Both the position numbers and the translations under genes were made by a program. DNA of 41,903 bases from positions 1 through 41,903 of the forward strand of contig JBMONI010000027.1 of the NCBI GenBank assembly GCA_049324575.1. The letters are read 5' to 3'. The DNA is from JBMONI01 sp049324575 (GTDB taxonomy: Bacteria; Omnitrophota; Omnitrophia; Omnitrophales; Aquincolibacteriaceae). Of this stretch, positions 28,537 to 37,139 are shown piece by piece. Positions within the stretch are counted from its first letter, which is position 1, and each line of letters begins with the position of its first letter. The notes beneath the pieces were generated by a model, which worked only from the letters and a program-made list of their open reading frames with translations, made no database searches and was not told the origin of the DNA.

Positions 28537-31500
28537 ATGACGGATCTATCCTCGGATATATCTCTGCTCGCAAGAATGGTCCGTGGCTCAGGCTACGGAT
28601 TTTGGGATCTCGCATTGGGGAGCGGACCGGACGATCCGGCGGCCCAGGTTTGGTGTTCTGAGAAATTCTGGGACCGCTTGGGGTATGAGCCCAAGGAAAA
28701 AACGGTCTCCCTCGCGGATTTTCTAAAACTTTTCGACGAAGAAAGCCTTCCGCTGTTCAAAAATGCGCTTGAAAACGCCAGCGGCCAGGAAGAAGAGATC
28801 GCCCTGCAATGCCGCTTGAAGCTCCGCAATGGGCATTTCCACTGGTTTGAGATCCGCGGTCGTGTGTTTTCGGATTCTTCCAATAAAAAGAAGGTCGCTT
28901 CGGGCGCCTTGGTCGACATTCATACCCGGGTGCAGGCCGAACACGCGCTGGTCCTGGCGGAGGAAAAATACCGTTCGATCTTTGAAAATTCGGCCGTGGC
29001 CATCACGGTGACGGACGAGGAAGAGCGAATCGTTTCCTGGAACCAATACGCGGAAAAACTGCTTGGGTATAATCGCGACGATCTTTACCTCAAGCCGGTT
29101 AAGGATCTCTACCCAAAGGAAGAGTGGCAGCGGATCCAGACCATGGAGCTCCGCAAGAAGGGGATGCTTCATCACCTGGAGACCAAAATGGATTGCAAGG
29201 ACGGGACCACGCTGGATGTGGACATTTCCGTCACGGTCCTTCGGACGCCGGACGGGGGCAAGACGGGCTCGATCGGGATTATCCGGGATATTGCCGAACG
29301 GAAAAAGGCCGAGATCCTTTTAAAGAAGCTTTCGAGTGCGATCGAAAATGCAGGGGATTCAGTCCTGATCTGCGATGTCCAGGGCAATATCGAATATGTG
29401 AACCCGGCTTTTGAGGCGATCACCGGGTACGCGGCGGTTGAAGTGATTGGGAAAACTCCCCGGATCCTGAAATCAGGCAAGCATGATCAAAAGTTCTACG
29501 AAAATCTTTGGGCGACCTTGCTTGCGGGCAAGACCTTCCGAGGGACTTTGATCAACAAGAAAAAGGATGGGGAACTCTATCATATCGAAAAGATCATGAC
29601 GCCGGTACGCAATGCGGCCGGCCAGATCTCGCATTTTGTCGCTACCGGCCGGGATATTACCGAGCGAATCCGGATCGAAGAGGAGCTGAAGCGGGCTAAA
29701 GAAGAGGCGATCGCGGCCAGCCGGGCGAAAAGCGATTTCCTGGCTAACATGAGCCATGAGATCCGGACGCCGATGAACGGGATCATCGGAATGAGCGGTC
29801 TTTTGATGGAGACCACCCTGACCCGGGAGCAGATGGAATATACGCAGGGGGTGAAAACGTCGGCCGAGAACCTTCTGGCCCTGATCAACGATATCCTGGA
29901 TCTCTCAAAGATCGAGGCCGGGAAGCTTTCGGTGGAGGTCATTTCGTTCGATCTCGGAGTGGCCATCGATGAGATCATCGATCTTTTCCTTCACCGCGCC
30001 CAGGAAAAGAAGCTGGAGGTCATCGTCCGCCTGGATCCATCGGCTCCCCGTCGCGTGCATGGGGATCCGGGCCGCATTCGTCAGTTGATCACTAATTTGA
30101 TGGGCAATGCGCTCAAATTCACGGATAAAGGGCATGTCCATCTGAATGTCGAATGCCGGGAGATCAAGGACGGCACCGCACGGATCCGCTTTTCAGTCCA
30201 GGATACGGGGGTGGGCATTGCCGAAGACCGCCTTTCCCATATTTTTGAAAAGTTTGTCCAGGCAGATGCTTCGACGACCAGAAAATACGGGGGGACGGGG
30301 CTGGGGCTCACGATCTGCCGGGAGCTGGTCCATATGATGCATGGAGAGATCGGGGTGAATAGTAAAGTTGGCGAGGGATCCGAGTTCTGGTTCGAACTTC
30401 CGCTTGCGATCGATGAAAGACAGCCTCAAAAACTTCCTCAAGGGGATCTCGAGGGGATCCGGGTGATCGTGGTCGATGATAATGCGATCAACCGGCGCGT
30501 CGTCCATGAGGAGCTCTCGGGGTGGGGAATGAGGGTCGATACCTTTGAGTCGGGTATTCAGGCCCTGGGAGCGATGGAGCCGGCAGTTAAAAACGGTGAT
30601 CCGTACCAGATCGCGGTCCTTGATTATCAAATGCCGGTCATGGATGGGGCGATGCTAGCCCGGGCGATCAAAGCGAATCCGGTGATCCAGAACACGATCC
30701 TGGTCATGTTGACCTCGCTTGGGCTCAAAGGGGATACGCAAAAGTTCGCCGAACTCGGCTTTGCGGCTTATCTCGTTAAGCCCGTTAAACAGATGCAGCT
30801 CTACAGCGTGCTGTCGGCTGTGTGGGGCGCGAAGCAAAAAGGGGTGAAAATGGAAATGATCACCCGCTATACGCTGATCGAAAGTGCGGGGGCGGATCCG
30901 GAAGAGAAATCGGAAGCCGCTGCGTCTCAAGGATCGCTCTGCCGTGTCCTGCTTGCGGAAGACAATATGGTGAATCAGCAGGTGTCGAAACGCATGCTGG
31001 AAAAGCAAGGCTGTTATGTGGATGTGGTTGCCAATGGCCGGGAGGCCGTGCTGATGATGCAAAAGCTTTCCTACGACATTGTTTTTATGGACTGCCAAAT
31101 GCCGGAGATGGACGGTTATGAAGCGACCCAGGCTATTCGGGCGATGCAGGGCGAGGGAAAACATACGCCGATCATCGCCGTGACCGCCAATGTGATGGCC
31201 GGGGACCGGGAGAAATGCCTGTCGGCGGGGATGGATGATTATGTCGGAAAGCCCGTTAAATCGGAGGATTTGAGGGCAATGCTGGGACGCTGGGTGAAAA
31301 AAAGCCTGGGAGCGGTGGTTCCGCCTTCCAGCGGGGGTTCGGCCTCCGGATCGATTCCGACGTCTTCGGGAGCAGCGGCGGCTCCTGCGGGGACAGGGGA
31401 AGGGGCGATTGATTTTCAGCGCCTCGAATATCTGAAAGAATTTGCCGATGACAATGACGGCGGTTTCGTGGCCTCCCTCTTTGAGACTTTTTTCAAAAGT

Positions 31501-31755
31501 ACGGACGAGCGGCTCGCGAGCATGAGAAACCATCTTCAGGCTGGCAATGCGACGGCTTTGGGCCGCGAGGGGCACGGGATGAAAGGGAGCAGTTCGAATC
31601 TCGGAGCGAACCCGCTTGCGGCGCTTTGCAAAGAGCTCGAGATGCTCGGGAAATCCGGGAAAACGGAAGGCGCCGATACGCTGATCGCCAAGATCGAGGC
31701 CGAGATCCAACGGGTCCGCGCCGAGTACGAGGCGAAGATCAAGCGGAAAAACTGA
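28537..31755 (+). CDS. hybrid sensor histidine kinase (PAS3-HisKA-HATPase-REC-REC-HPt)
   Basis: A 1072-residue phosphorelay kinase without membrane segments, so it senses a cytoplasmic signal. It has three PAS domains (about residues 16-130, 143-262 and 265-385), a short coiled coil, and HisKA with phospho-accepting His407 in MSHEIRTPMNG. The ATPase domain shows NLMGNALKF (N box), DTGVGI (G1) and YGGTGLGL (G2). Receiver 1 (about 641-770) has Asp696 in LDYQMPVMDG; receiver 2 (about 802-925) has Asp852 in MDCQMPEMDG. A Ser/Ala/Gly linker leads to an HPt domain with His1013 in REGHGMKGSSSNLGA. All phospho-sites are intact, as in BarA/ArcB-like relays. The ATG lacks a well-placed Shine-Dalgarno, since AAAGGA is 16 bases upstream. 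Three receiver genes follow. Confidence 0.95.
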   Translation: MTDLSSDISLLARMVRGSGYGFWDLALGSGPDDPAAQVWCSEKFWDRLGYEPKEKTVSLADFLKLFDEESLPLFKNALENASGQEEEIALQCRLKLRNGHFHWFEIRGRVFSDSSNKKKVASGALVDIHTRVQAEHALVLAEEKYRSIFENSAVAITVTDEEERIVSWNQYAEKLLGYNRDDLYLKPVKDLYPKEEWQRIQTMELRKKGMLHHLETKMDCKDGTTLDVDISVTVLRTPDGGKTGSIGIIRDIAERKKAEILLKKLSSAIENAGDSVLICDVQGNIEYVNPAFEAITGYAAVEVIGKTPRILKSGKHDQKFYENLWATLLAGKTFRGTLINKKKDGELYHIEKIMTPVRNAAGQISHFVATGRDITERIRIEEELKRAKEEAIAASRAKSDFLANMSHEIRTPMNGIIGMSGLLMETTLTREQMEYTQGVKTSAENLLALINDILDLSKIEAGKLSVEVISFDLGVAIDEIIDLFLHRAQEKKLEVIVRLDPSAPRRVHGDPGRIRQLITNLMGNALKFTDKGHVHLNVECREIKDGTARIRFSVQDTGVGIAEDRLSHIFEKFVQADASTTRKYGGTGLGLTICRELVHMMHGEIGVNSKVGEGSEFWFELPLAIDERQPQKLPQGDLEGIRVIVVDDNAINRRVVHEELSGWGMRVDTFESGIQALGAMEPAVKNGDPYQIAVLDYQMPVMDGAMLARAIKANPVIQNTILVMLTSLGLKGDTQKFAELGFAAYLVKPVKQMQLYSVLSAVWGAKQKGVKMEMITRYTLIESAGADPEEKSEAAASQGSLCRVLLAEDNMVNQQVSKRMLEKQGCYVDVVANGREAVLMMQKLSYDIVFMDCQMPEMDGYEATQAIRAMQGEGKHTPIIAVTANVMAGDREKCLSAGMDDYVGKPVKSEDLRAMLGRWVKKSLGAVVPPSSGGSASGSIPTSSGAAAAPAGTGEGAIDFQRLEYLKEFADDNDGGFVASLFETFFKSTDERLASMRNHLQAGNATALGREGHGMKGSSSNLGANPLAALCKELEMLGKSGKTEGADTLIAKIEAEIQRVRAEYEAKIKRKN

Positions 31756-31771
31756 GGACCGCTACCGATTC

Positions 31772-32149
31772 ATGAAGAAAAAAATCCTGATCGCTGATGA
31801 TGATCCCGTGACCGTAGCGCTTGTCAGCGGCGGCTTGCTTGGCGGCGGGTATGAGGTGATCACGGCAAAGGACGGTCCTGAGGCTATGGAGAAAGCCAAG
31901 GCATCGATGCCCGATCTGATCATTATGGATGTGTTGATGCCGGGCATGGACGGGGTTGACGTGGGCGGGGTTTTGCAGGAAGATGTGCGCACGCATCATA
32001 TTCCGGTCATTTATTTGACTGGTTTGGCGCCGAGGGAAGAGTCTGTGCTGGAACAAGACCTCGACCCGGCGATGGTACTCAATAAGCCGGTGGATATGCC
32101 GCTTCTACTCGAGCGCGTTCGTAAGCTGATCGCGGGGACCGGCGCCTAA
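31772..32149 (+). CDS. stand-alone response regulator receiver protein 1
   Basis: A 125-residue CheY-like receiver with no output domain. It has the acidic pocket DDD at 9-11, phospho-acceptor Asp53 (IIMDVLMPGMDG), Thr in YLTGL and the KP loop LNKPVDM. It lies 16 bases after the kinase gene. It is the likely target of the kinase's HPt domain, or a modulator competing for phosphoryl groups. Confidence 0.92.
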   Translation: MKKKILIADDDPVTVALVSGGLLGGGYEVITAKDGPEAMEKAKASMPDLIIMDVLMPGMDGVDVGGVLQEDVRTHHIPVIYLTGLAPREESVLEQDLDPAMVLNKPVDMPLLLERVRKLIAGTGA

Positions 32150-32173
32150 CCTGTAAATGGAGGCGAAAGGCTC

Positions 32174-32542
32174 ATGAAAAAGAAGATCTTGATCGTGGAT
32201 GATGACCCCAATATCGTGAAGCTTATCAAAAACCGTTTTGTTGCGAACGGGTTTGACGCGCTGACGGCTTTTGACGGCGAGGAAGCTTTGGAGAAAGCCC
32301 GTTCCGAAAAGCCCGATCTGATCCTGCTTGATATCATGATGCCCCGGTTGGATGGGACGGAGACCGCACGCCTTCTTCACGAGAACGAAACCACGAAGAA
32401 CATCCCCGTGATCTTCGTGACGGCTCTGAAACAGCCGAGCGAGGACGAGGGAGGAGAAGGGGCTTCCGGCAATATCGTTTTTTCAAAGCCGATCGGGTTC
32501 GACGATCTGTTGCGAAAAGTCCGCTCATTGACCCATGCTTGA
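32174..32542 (+). CDS. stand-alone response regulator receiver protein 2
   Basis: A 122-residue CheY-like receiver: DDD at 9-11, Asp53 (LLDIMMPRLDG), FVTAL and FSKPIGF. It carries an unusual acidic and Gly-rich insertion after beta4 (PSEDEGGEGASG), where alpha4, an interaction surface, normally begins. An AAAGG site precedes the ATG. It starts 24 bases after the previous receiver gene. Confidence 0.92.
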   Translation: MKKKILIVDDDPNIVKLIKNRFVANGFDALTAFDGEEALEKARSEKPDLILLDIMMPRLDGTETARLLHENETTKNIPVIFVTALKQPSEDEGGEGASGNIVFSKPIGFDDLLRKVRSLTHA

Positions 32543-32581
32543 TCAAGCCGCTCTGAAGAGAGCGGGGAGAGGAAAGATCTC

Positions 32582-32953
32582 ATGAAGAAAAAGATCCTGG
32601 CGGTCGACGATGATCCGACGATCCTGAAATTGATATGCTCCGGACTCAGCCAGGCCGGCTATGAGGTCGTGACTACGGATGATGGGGCCAAAGTGATGGG
32701 GCTCCTTGAAAGCGCGAAGCCCGACCTTGCGATCCTGGACATTATTATGCCGCAGATGGACGGGACGGAAGTCGCCCGGCAAATGCGCGAGGATCCCCGT
32801 TACCAGAATATCCCGATCATCTTTTTGACGGTCCTTTGCGATAAATCCCATCCCAAGGCCCACGAGGAGATCTTCGGCAAGAATGCGGTCTTGGGAAAAC
32901 CGTTCCGCATGGAAGAATTGGCGGAAAAAGCAGAGGAAATGCTCAGGGGATAA
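32582..32953 (+). CDS. stand-alone response regulator receiver protein 3
   Basis: A 123-residue CheY-like receiver: VDDD at 8-11, Asp53 (ILDIIMPQMDG), FLTVL and LGKPFRM. Its beta4-alpha4 segment (CDKSHPKAHEEIFG) differs from the other two, so the three probably have different partners. All three share the N-terminus MKKKIL and arose by duplication. Confidence 0.92.
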   Translation: MKKKILAVDDDPTILKLICSGLSQAGYEVVTTDDGAKVMGLLESAKPDLAILDIIMPQMDGTEVARQMREDPRYQNIPIIFLTVLCDKSHPKAHEEIFGKNAVLGKPFRMEELAEKAEEMLRG

Positions 32954-33036
32954 ACCGGGGAAAAGGGATTGGCGGCTTGGTTTTTTTCCGGCCTTGGGAC
33001 GCGGCATTCGAAAGATTTCAAAAGAACAAAACGCCG

Positions 33037-34443
33037 ATGAAAGAATTTAAAAATTTTTTGGCGATCGGAACCATCCTGGGCGGGGCCCTGCTCGGTGAAT
33101 GGGCTTGGGGCTTTACGGCCCCCCAGATCATTGCGAGCCTGATCTTCCTCCTGATCATCTGCGGGACCCTCTTTTATTGGAAATTCAGGCTTGCGTTCGC
33201 TTTTGGGGGTGTTTCCATCCTGCTTGGAGCCGGCCTTTTGACCGTTCATCGCATGATTGAATTCGCGGGAATGGATATCATCCTTTTTTTGGTCGGTATG
33301 ATGACCGTGATCGGAGTCCTGGAAGAGAACCATTTTTTTGAATACCTGGTCTCGAAAGTCGCGGATGCGGTCGGAGAACGTCCTTACCTGTTGATGGGCG
33401 TTTTGATGATCCTGGCCACGCTCTTTGCCGCGCTCGTGGATGAGGTCACTTCGATCCTCTTCATGATGTCGACGATGTTCCACATCGCGAAGCGCTACAA
33501 GGTCGATCCGGTCCCCTTTGTCCTCATGATCGTTTTTGCCACCAATATCGGGAGCAGCGCCACGGCGGTCGGGAATCCGATCGGGGTCATGATCGCCCTT
33601 CGGGCGAAATTGACGTTCCTCGATTTCCTCCGATGGGCGACGCCAGTCGCGCTGATCGCGCTTCTGGCAACGATCCCGATCTGTTTTATTTTTTTTCGCC
33701 GGGCGCTGGTCGAGCTTGGAGCGAAAATGAAAGCCGATCGGGAAGGGCTGAACGAAAGCAAGCATGTAACGTTCAAGCGGTCCGATATCCGGAACAGCTG
33801 GGCGCTCTTCCTCTCGCTGATCTTCTGTCTTGTCATGCATCACAGTTTTGAAGAGCTTTTACATCTGGAGAAGAATACCTTGCTCATCGGCACCGCGCTT
33901 TTCTTCGGCGCAATCTCGATCTTTCTCAAAGCCAAGACGGCCCGGGAATTCTTCATGCGGCGGGTCGATTGGTGGACTCTTTCTTTTTTTCTGATCCTTT
34001 TCGCCTCCGTCGGGACCCTTAAACACGTGGGGGTGACCGAAAAGATCGCGGAAGGGATGATCCAGATGACCGGCGGGGGGCATGCCTTGCTGTTGAACGT
34101 TTTTACCGCGGCGATCTGTCTTTTAACGGCTTTTATGGATAATGTTCTGGCGGTCGCGACTTTTATCCCCATTCTTTCCGAGATCGAAAAGATCGGGGTC
34201 TACGTTTATCCTTTTTGGTGGGCCATGCTTTTTGGAGGGACGATGTTCGGGAACGCGACCGTCATCGGAAGTACAGCCAATATCGTTGCGATGGGAATGT
34301 TGGAAAAGGAATCCGGAGGACATATCGCTTTTATGCGCTGGCTGAAGCCAGGGCTTCTTGTTTCTCTGGTGACGATCCTGATCGCGATGGCTTTGATTTA
34401 TTTGCAGTTCCCCCTGATGCCTGACGCGCCTGCTACTTTTTAA
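33037..34443 (+). CDS. ArsB/NhaD ion-transporter-superfamily permease
   Basis: A 468-residue membrane protein with about 11-12 hydrophobic helices. The conserved half-sites of the superfamily are visible: FATNIGSSATAVGNPIGVMI in the first half and GGTMFGNATVIGSTANIVAM in the second, the re-entrant loops that bind substrate or cation. LFAALVDEVTSILFM and LTAFMDNVLAVATF carry the paired acidic residues of NhaD-like exchangers. Na+/H+ antiport or anion transport are both possible. The ATG at 33037 is chosen because the upstream in-frame TTG at 32977 adds only a basic, soluble stretch; neither has a clear ribosome-binding site. It follows the receiver genes by 83 bases. Confidence 0.85.
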   Translation: MKEFKNFLAIGTILGGALLGEWAWGFTAPQIIASLIFLLIICGTLFYWKFRLAFAFGGVSILLGAGLLTVHRMIEFAGMDIILFLVGMMTVIGVLEENHFFEYLVSKVADAVGERPYLLMGVLMILATLFAALVDEVTSILFMMSTMFHIAKRYKVDPVPFVLMIVFATNIGSSATAVGNPIGVMIALRAKLTFLDFLRWATPVALIALLATIPICFIFFRRALVELGAKMKADREGLNESKHVTFKRSDIRNSWALFLSLIFCLVMHHSFEELLHLEKNTLLIGTALFFGAISIFLKAKTAREFFMRRVDWWTLSFFLILFASVGTLKHVGVTEKIAEGMIQMTGGGHALLLNVFTAAICLLTAFMDNVLAVATFIPILSEIEKIGVYVYPFWWAMLFGGTMFGNATVIGSTANIVAMGMLEKESGGHIAFMRWLKPGLLVSLVTILIAMALIYLQFPLMPDAPATF

Positions 34444-34658
34444 GACCTTTCTCGGGATCCCCCTAAGGGTGTAAAATTGGTTTAAAGCTACCCTGTAAAA
34501 TTCTACCTGAGATAGATTTTTTTCCACTCGATTTTCTTATCATCAATTCAATAGGAATTCTATAAGGGAATATATTGTTATTTAATATAAAAGAATTATT
34601 CTTGAAATATAATATTTCTCTAATACAATTAATAATATCAAACTAAAAAGGAGGGGTT
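34444..34658 (+). promoter_or_regulatory. AT-rich intergenic region with a candidate -10 box
   Basis: These 215 bases are much richer in A+T than their surroundings, above all 34540-34650. A perfect TATAAT lies at 34608-34613 with no good -35. Upstream, the 9-base direct repeat TGTAAAATT occurs at 34470-34478 and 34494-34502, with AGGGT (34466-34470) facing ACCCT (34490-34494). It probably drives the hypothetical gene at 34659. No gene is seen in it. Confidence 0.4.
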
Positions 34659-35165
34659 ATGGTAGAGGCGATTAAAAAACATCTCAAAGTCCTGGCCTTT
34701 GACCGAAAGAAATTCCACAATGCCGTACTGAGACGGATGGGGACCAAAGTGCGTCTTCCCATTGAAGATCGCCTCAAATCCTTCATCCTCAAGTATCCGG
34801 CCTTGATCGCCCAGATCTATGAAAAATGGGAGAGCGCAAGTCCGGGTTCCTTCGTGAAGAAGATCGGGGCTTTCCTCATCAACTATCTGAACAAACCGAC
34901 GGAGTTCCTTCCCGAGGAAAAAGAGAATCTTCTGGGGCATCTCGACGATGCGTACCTGGTTGGGCTGGTTTACGAGAAGATTCTTGATCACCTTGTCGAA
35001 AATCAGGAATCCATATCGGACGAGGAGATGCAGTTCTTGAACGACTTCCAGACGATCAAGCGCTGCCTTCGCTATGTGATCCCGACCGAGCAAGTCCGTA
35101 TCGAGCGGCTTTTCACCGAGCAGGGAGAACGAAGGCCTTTTCCCGACGTCGGGAGCTTGAATTGA
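34659..35165 (+). CDS. hypothetical protein, possibly DUF1232-like
   Basis: Not firmly recognised. The 168-residue protein is soluble and helical, with a strong AAAGGAGGGG ribosome-binding site. Residues ~70-100 (LINYLNKPTEFLPEEKENLLGHLDDAYLVGLV) resemble the DUF1232/YkvA signature of a Pro-containing turn followed by DDA and a hydrophobic helix. The match is partial and the family is usually membrane-associated. The N-terminal 60 residues are basic. It is a single-gene unit: its own AT-rich promoter region and a strong terminator 29 bases after its stop. Confidence 0.75.
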   Translation: MVEAIKKHLKVLAFDRKKFHNAVLRRMGTKVRLPIEDRLKSFILKYPALIAQIYEKWESASPGSFVKKIGAFLINYLNKPTEFLPEEKENLLGHLDDAYLVGLVYEKILDHLVENQESISDEEMQFLNDFQTIKRCLRYVIPTEQVRIERLFTEQGERRPFPDVGSLN

Positions 35166-35193
35166 TCCCCCGGTAACCTTTGTTGCTTCAAAG

Positions 35194-35230
35194 CGCCGTG
35201 TCCTCTAAAATAGGGCACGGCGTTTTTTTT
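35194..35230 (+). terminator. rho-independent terminator after the hypothetical gene
   Basis: CGCCGTGTCC (35194-35203) pairs with GGGCACGGCG (35213-35222), one G-T wobble, with a 9-base loop, followed by eight T (35223-35230). Confidence 0.93.
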
Positions 35231-35273
35231 GGCCCCCGAACGGGGCCTTCGGCGGCGGGAAAGGAGCATTGCC

Positions 35274-35579
35274 ATGAAAGCAATTTCAATGGGCGAAATG
35301 ATTTCCTACCAGAAAAATTCGGTCGTCAGCAAAGAGATTCTTCGTAAGCCGGGCGGGACCGTGACTGTTTTTGCCTTTGACCGGGGCGAGGGGCTGAGCG
35401 AACATACTGCCCCGTTCGACGCGCTAGTTTATATCCTCGACGGAGAAGCGAGGATCACGGTCGCGGGAAAGCCCTGTCTTGTCCGGCGGGGCGAATGGAT
35501 CCTCATGCCCGCTTTCAAACCGCACGGCCTTCAGGCGAGGAAACGTTTCAAAATGCTTCTTATCTTGATAAAAAAATGA
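35274..35579 (+). CDS. cupin-domain protein
   Basis: A 101-residue single-domain cupin_2 protein. Conserved motif 1 is partly visible (GLSEHTAPFDALVYILDGEARI) with one His and the GE pair; motif 2 is WILMPAFKPHGLQA with a second His. Metal binding is possible though the first HxH is reduced to a single His. Such small cupins bind small ligands or act as isomerases; function is not assignable. The ATG at 35274 follows AAAGGAG; an earlier GTG-like start in the terminator tail is rejected. It is 59 bases before the PurF-like gene on the same strand. Confidence 0.8.
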   Translation: MKAISMGEMISYQKNSVVSKEILRKPGGTVTVFAFDRGEGLSEHTAPFDALVYILDGEARITVAGKPCLVRRGEWILMPAFKPHGLQARKRFKMLLILIKK

Positions 35580-35638
35580 AGCCGGGGCGTTCGCAAGGGA
35601 ACAAATAAAGGGCCTTCATTACAACACAGGAGGATTGC

Positions 35639-37087
35639 ATGAGCGGGATCTTTGGAACGGTGATCAAAAAAGGGGATTGCGGGCAGGATCTTTTTTACGG
35701 AACGGATTATCATTCGCATCTCGGAACGGAATTCGGAGGTCTTGCGGTTCTCGGAGAGAGGTTTACGCGCCATATCCGCCATATTTCCCAAGCCCAGTTC
35801 AAATCCAAGTTCTACGATGATTATGCCCAGATGAAGGGGAACAAGGGGATCGGGGTGATCAGCGACGCGGATGTTCAGCCGATCTTCCTCCACTCCCGCT
35901 TCGGGCCTTTTTGCCTGGTGATGACGGGGCTGATCGATAATAAGCAAAGGCTCGAGGAAAAACTTCTCGCCGAAGGCGAGACCTTTGCGGAATCGGGTGA
36001 AACGGGCGTCAATGCGACGGAGTTGGTGGCCAAACTGATCGCGCGCGGGAAAAATGTTGTGGACGGGATCGAACGCATGTTCGATACGATCCAAGGGTCT
36101 TGCTCGCTTTTGCTCCTGAACGCCGAGGGGGTGTATGCCGCCCGGGACCGTTTAGGGTATACGCCGCTTGTGATCGGTCAGAAAGAGAACGGTTGGGCGG
36201 TTGCGACCGAAAGCTGTGCTCTGAGCAACCTCGGATACGAAATGAAAAAGGAACTGATGCAGGGCGAGATCGTTCTGATCCGAGAGGGGGGGCTGGTTTC
36301 AAAGAGAGAGGCTGATCCCGATAAGCAGATCTGCACCTTTCTCTGGATCTATACCGGGTTTCCGGCTTCCAGCTATGAAGGCATCAATGTTGAAGTGACG
36401 CGGGAGCGTTGCGGGCGTGCCCTTGCCCGCCGCGACAAGGATATCCGGGTCGATGTGGTCTCCGGTGTTCCGGACTCCGGGGCGGCTCATGCGCAAGGCT
36501 ATGCGATGGAGTCGGGAAAGCCGTTCCGGCGTCCCCTCGTAAAATACACTCCCGGATACGGCCGCAGTTATACGCCGCCCTCGCAGGCGACCCGCGATCT
36601 CGTTGCGCGGATGAAGCTGATCCCGATCCCGGAGATCATCTCCGGCAACAGCATCGTGGTCTGCGAAGATTCGATCGTGCGCGGCACCCAGCTCAAGAAC
36701 TTTACGGTCAGCAAGCTGTGGGATGCGGGGGCCAAGGAGGTCCACGTGCGGCCTGCCTGCCCGCCGCTTCTTTTTCCGTGCCGCTTTTGCCTTTCGACGC
36801 GTTCGCGTTCCGAACTCGTCGCGCGCCGGGCGATCAAGGCCCTTGAGGGAAAGGACATCGACGATATCTCGGAATACCTCGATCCGGCTTCTGAAAAATA
36901 CAAAAAAATGGTCGAATGGATCCGCAAGGATCTCGAAGTTACTACCCTCCGGTATCAGACGATCGAGGACATGGTCGGCGCGGTGGGCCTTCCTAAGGAA
37001 AAGCTCTGCCTTTATTGCTGGACGGGGGGTTCGCCCTTGTCGTCCAAAGAAGAGGCCGGCCACACGGCGATGGCGAAGGCGGACTGA
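35639..37087 (+). CDS. amidophosphoribosyltransferase-like protein (PurF paralogue) with a degenerate glutaminase site
   Basis: PurF starts purine synthesis by making phosphoribosylamine from PRPP and glutamine. This 482-residue protein has the PurF layout: N-terminal Ntn-glutaminase fold, then a phosphoribosyltransferase domain with the PRPP loop VCEDSIVRGTQ and the KYTPGYGRSYTPPSQATR segment, and cysteines in the family's Fe-S region (PCRFC; LCLYCWTGG). The nucleophile is missing: the N-terminus reads MSGIFGTV where PurF has MCGIFG. The RYST-G glutamine loop is replaced (VISDADVQP) and the oxyanion HNGNLTN by VMTGLIDN. It therefore should not hydrolyse glutamine. It may use free ammonia, take ammonia from a partner, or do something else. 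A strong AGGAGG lies upstream. A true purF is probably elsewhere. Confidence 0.88.
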   Translation: MSGIFGTVIKKGDCGQDLFYGTDYHSHLGTEFGGLAVLGERFTRHIRHISQAQFKSKFYDDYAQMKGNKGIGVISDADVQPIFLHSRFGPFCLVMTGLIDNKQRLEEKLLAEGETFAESGETGVNATELVAKLIARGKNVVDGIERMFDTIQGSCSLLLLNAEGVYAARDRLGYTPLVIGQKENGWAVATESCALSNLGYEMKKELMQGEIVLIREGGLVSKREADPDKQICTFLWIYTGFPASSYEGINVEVTRERCGRALARRDKDIRVDVVSGVPDSGAAHAQGYAMESGKPFRRPLVKYTPGYGRSYTPPSQATRDLVARMKLIPIPEIISGNSIVVCEDSIVRGTQLKNFTVSKLWDAGAKEVHVRPACPPLLFPCRFCLSTRSRSELVARRAIKALEGKDIDDISEYLDPASEKYKKMVEWIRKDLEVTTLRYQTIEDMVGAVGLPKEKLCLYCWTGGSPLSSKEEAGHTAMAKAD

Positions 37088-37139
37088 GCCGATCCGTCCC
37101 AATGCTGCGCGGCGGCAGCCTGAAAAAAAACGGGAACAT

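Noticed and set aside
30655..31710. 351-codon minus-strand frame opposite the hybrid kinase
   Set aside because: His-rich nonsense translation opposite receiver and HPt motifs; a shadow frame.
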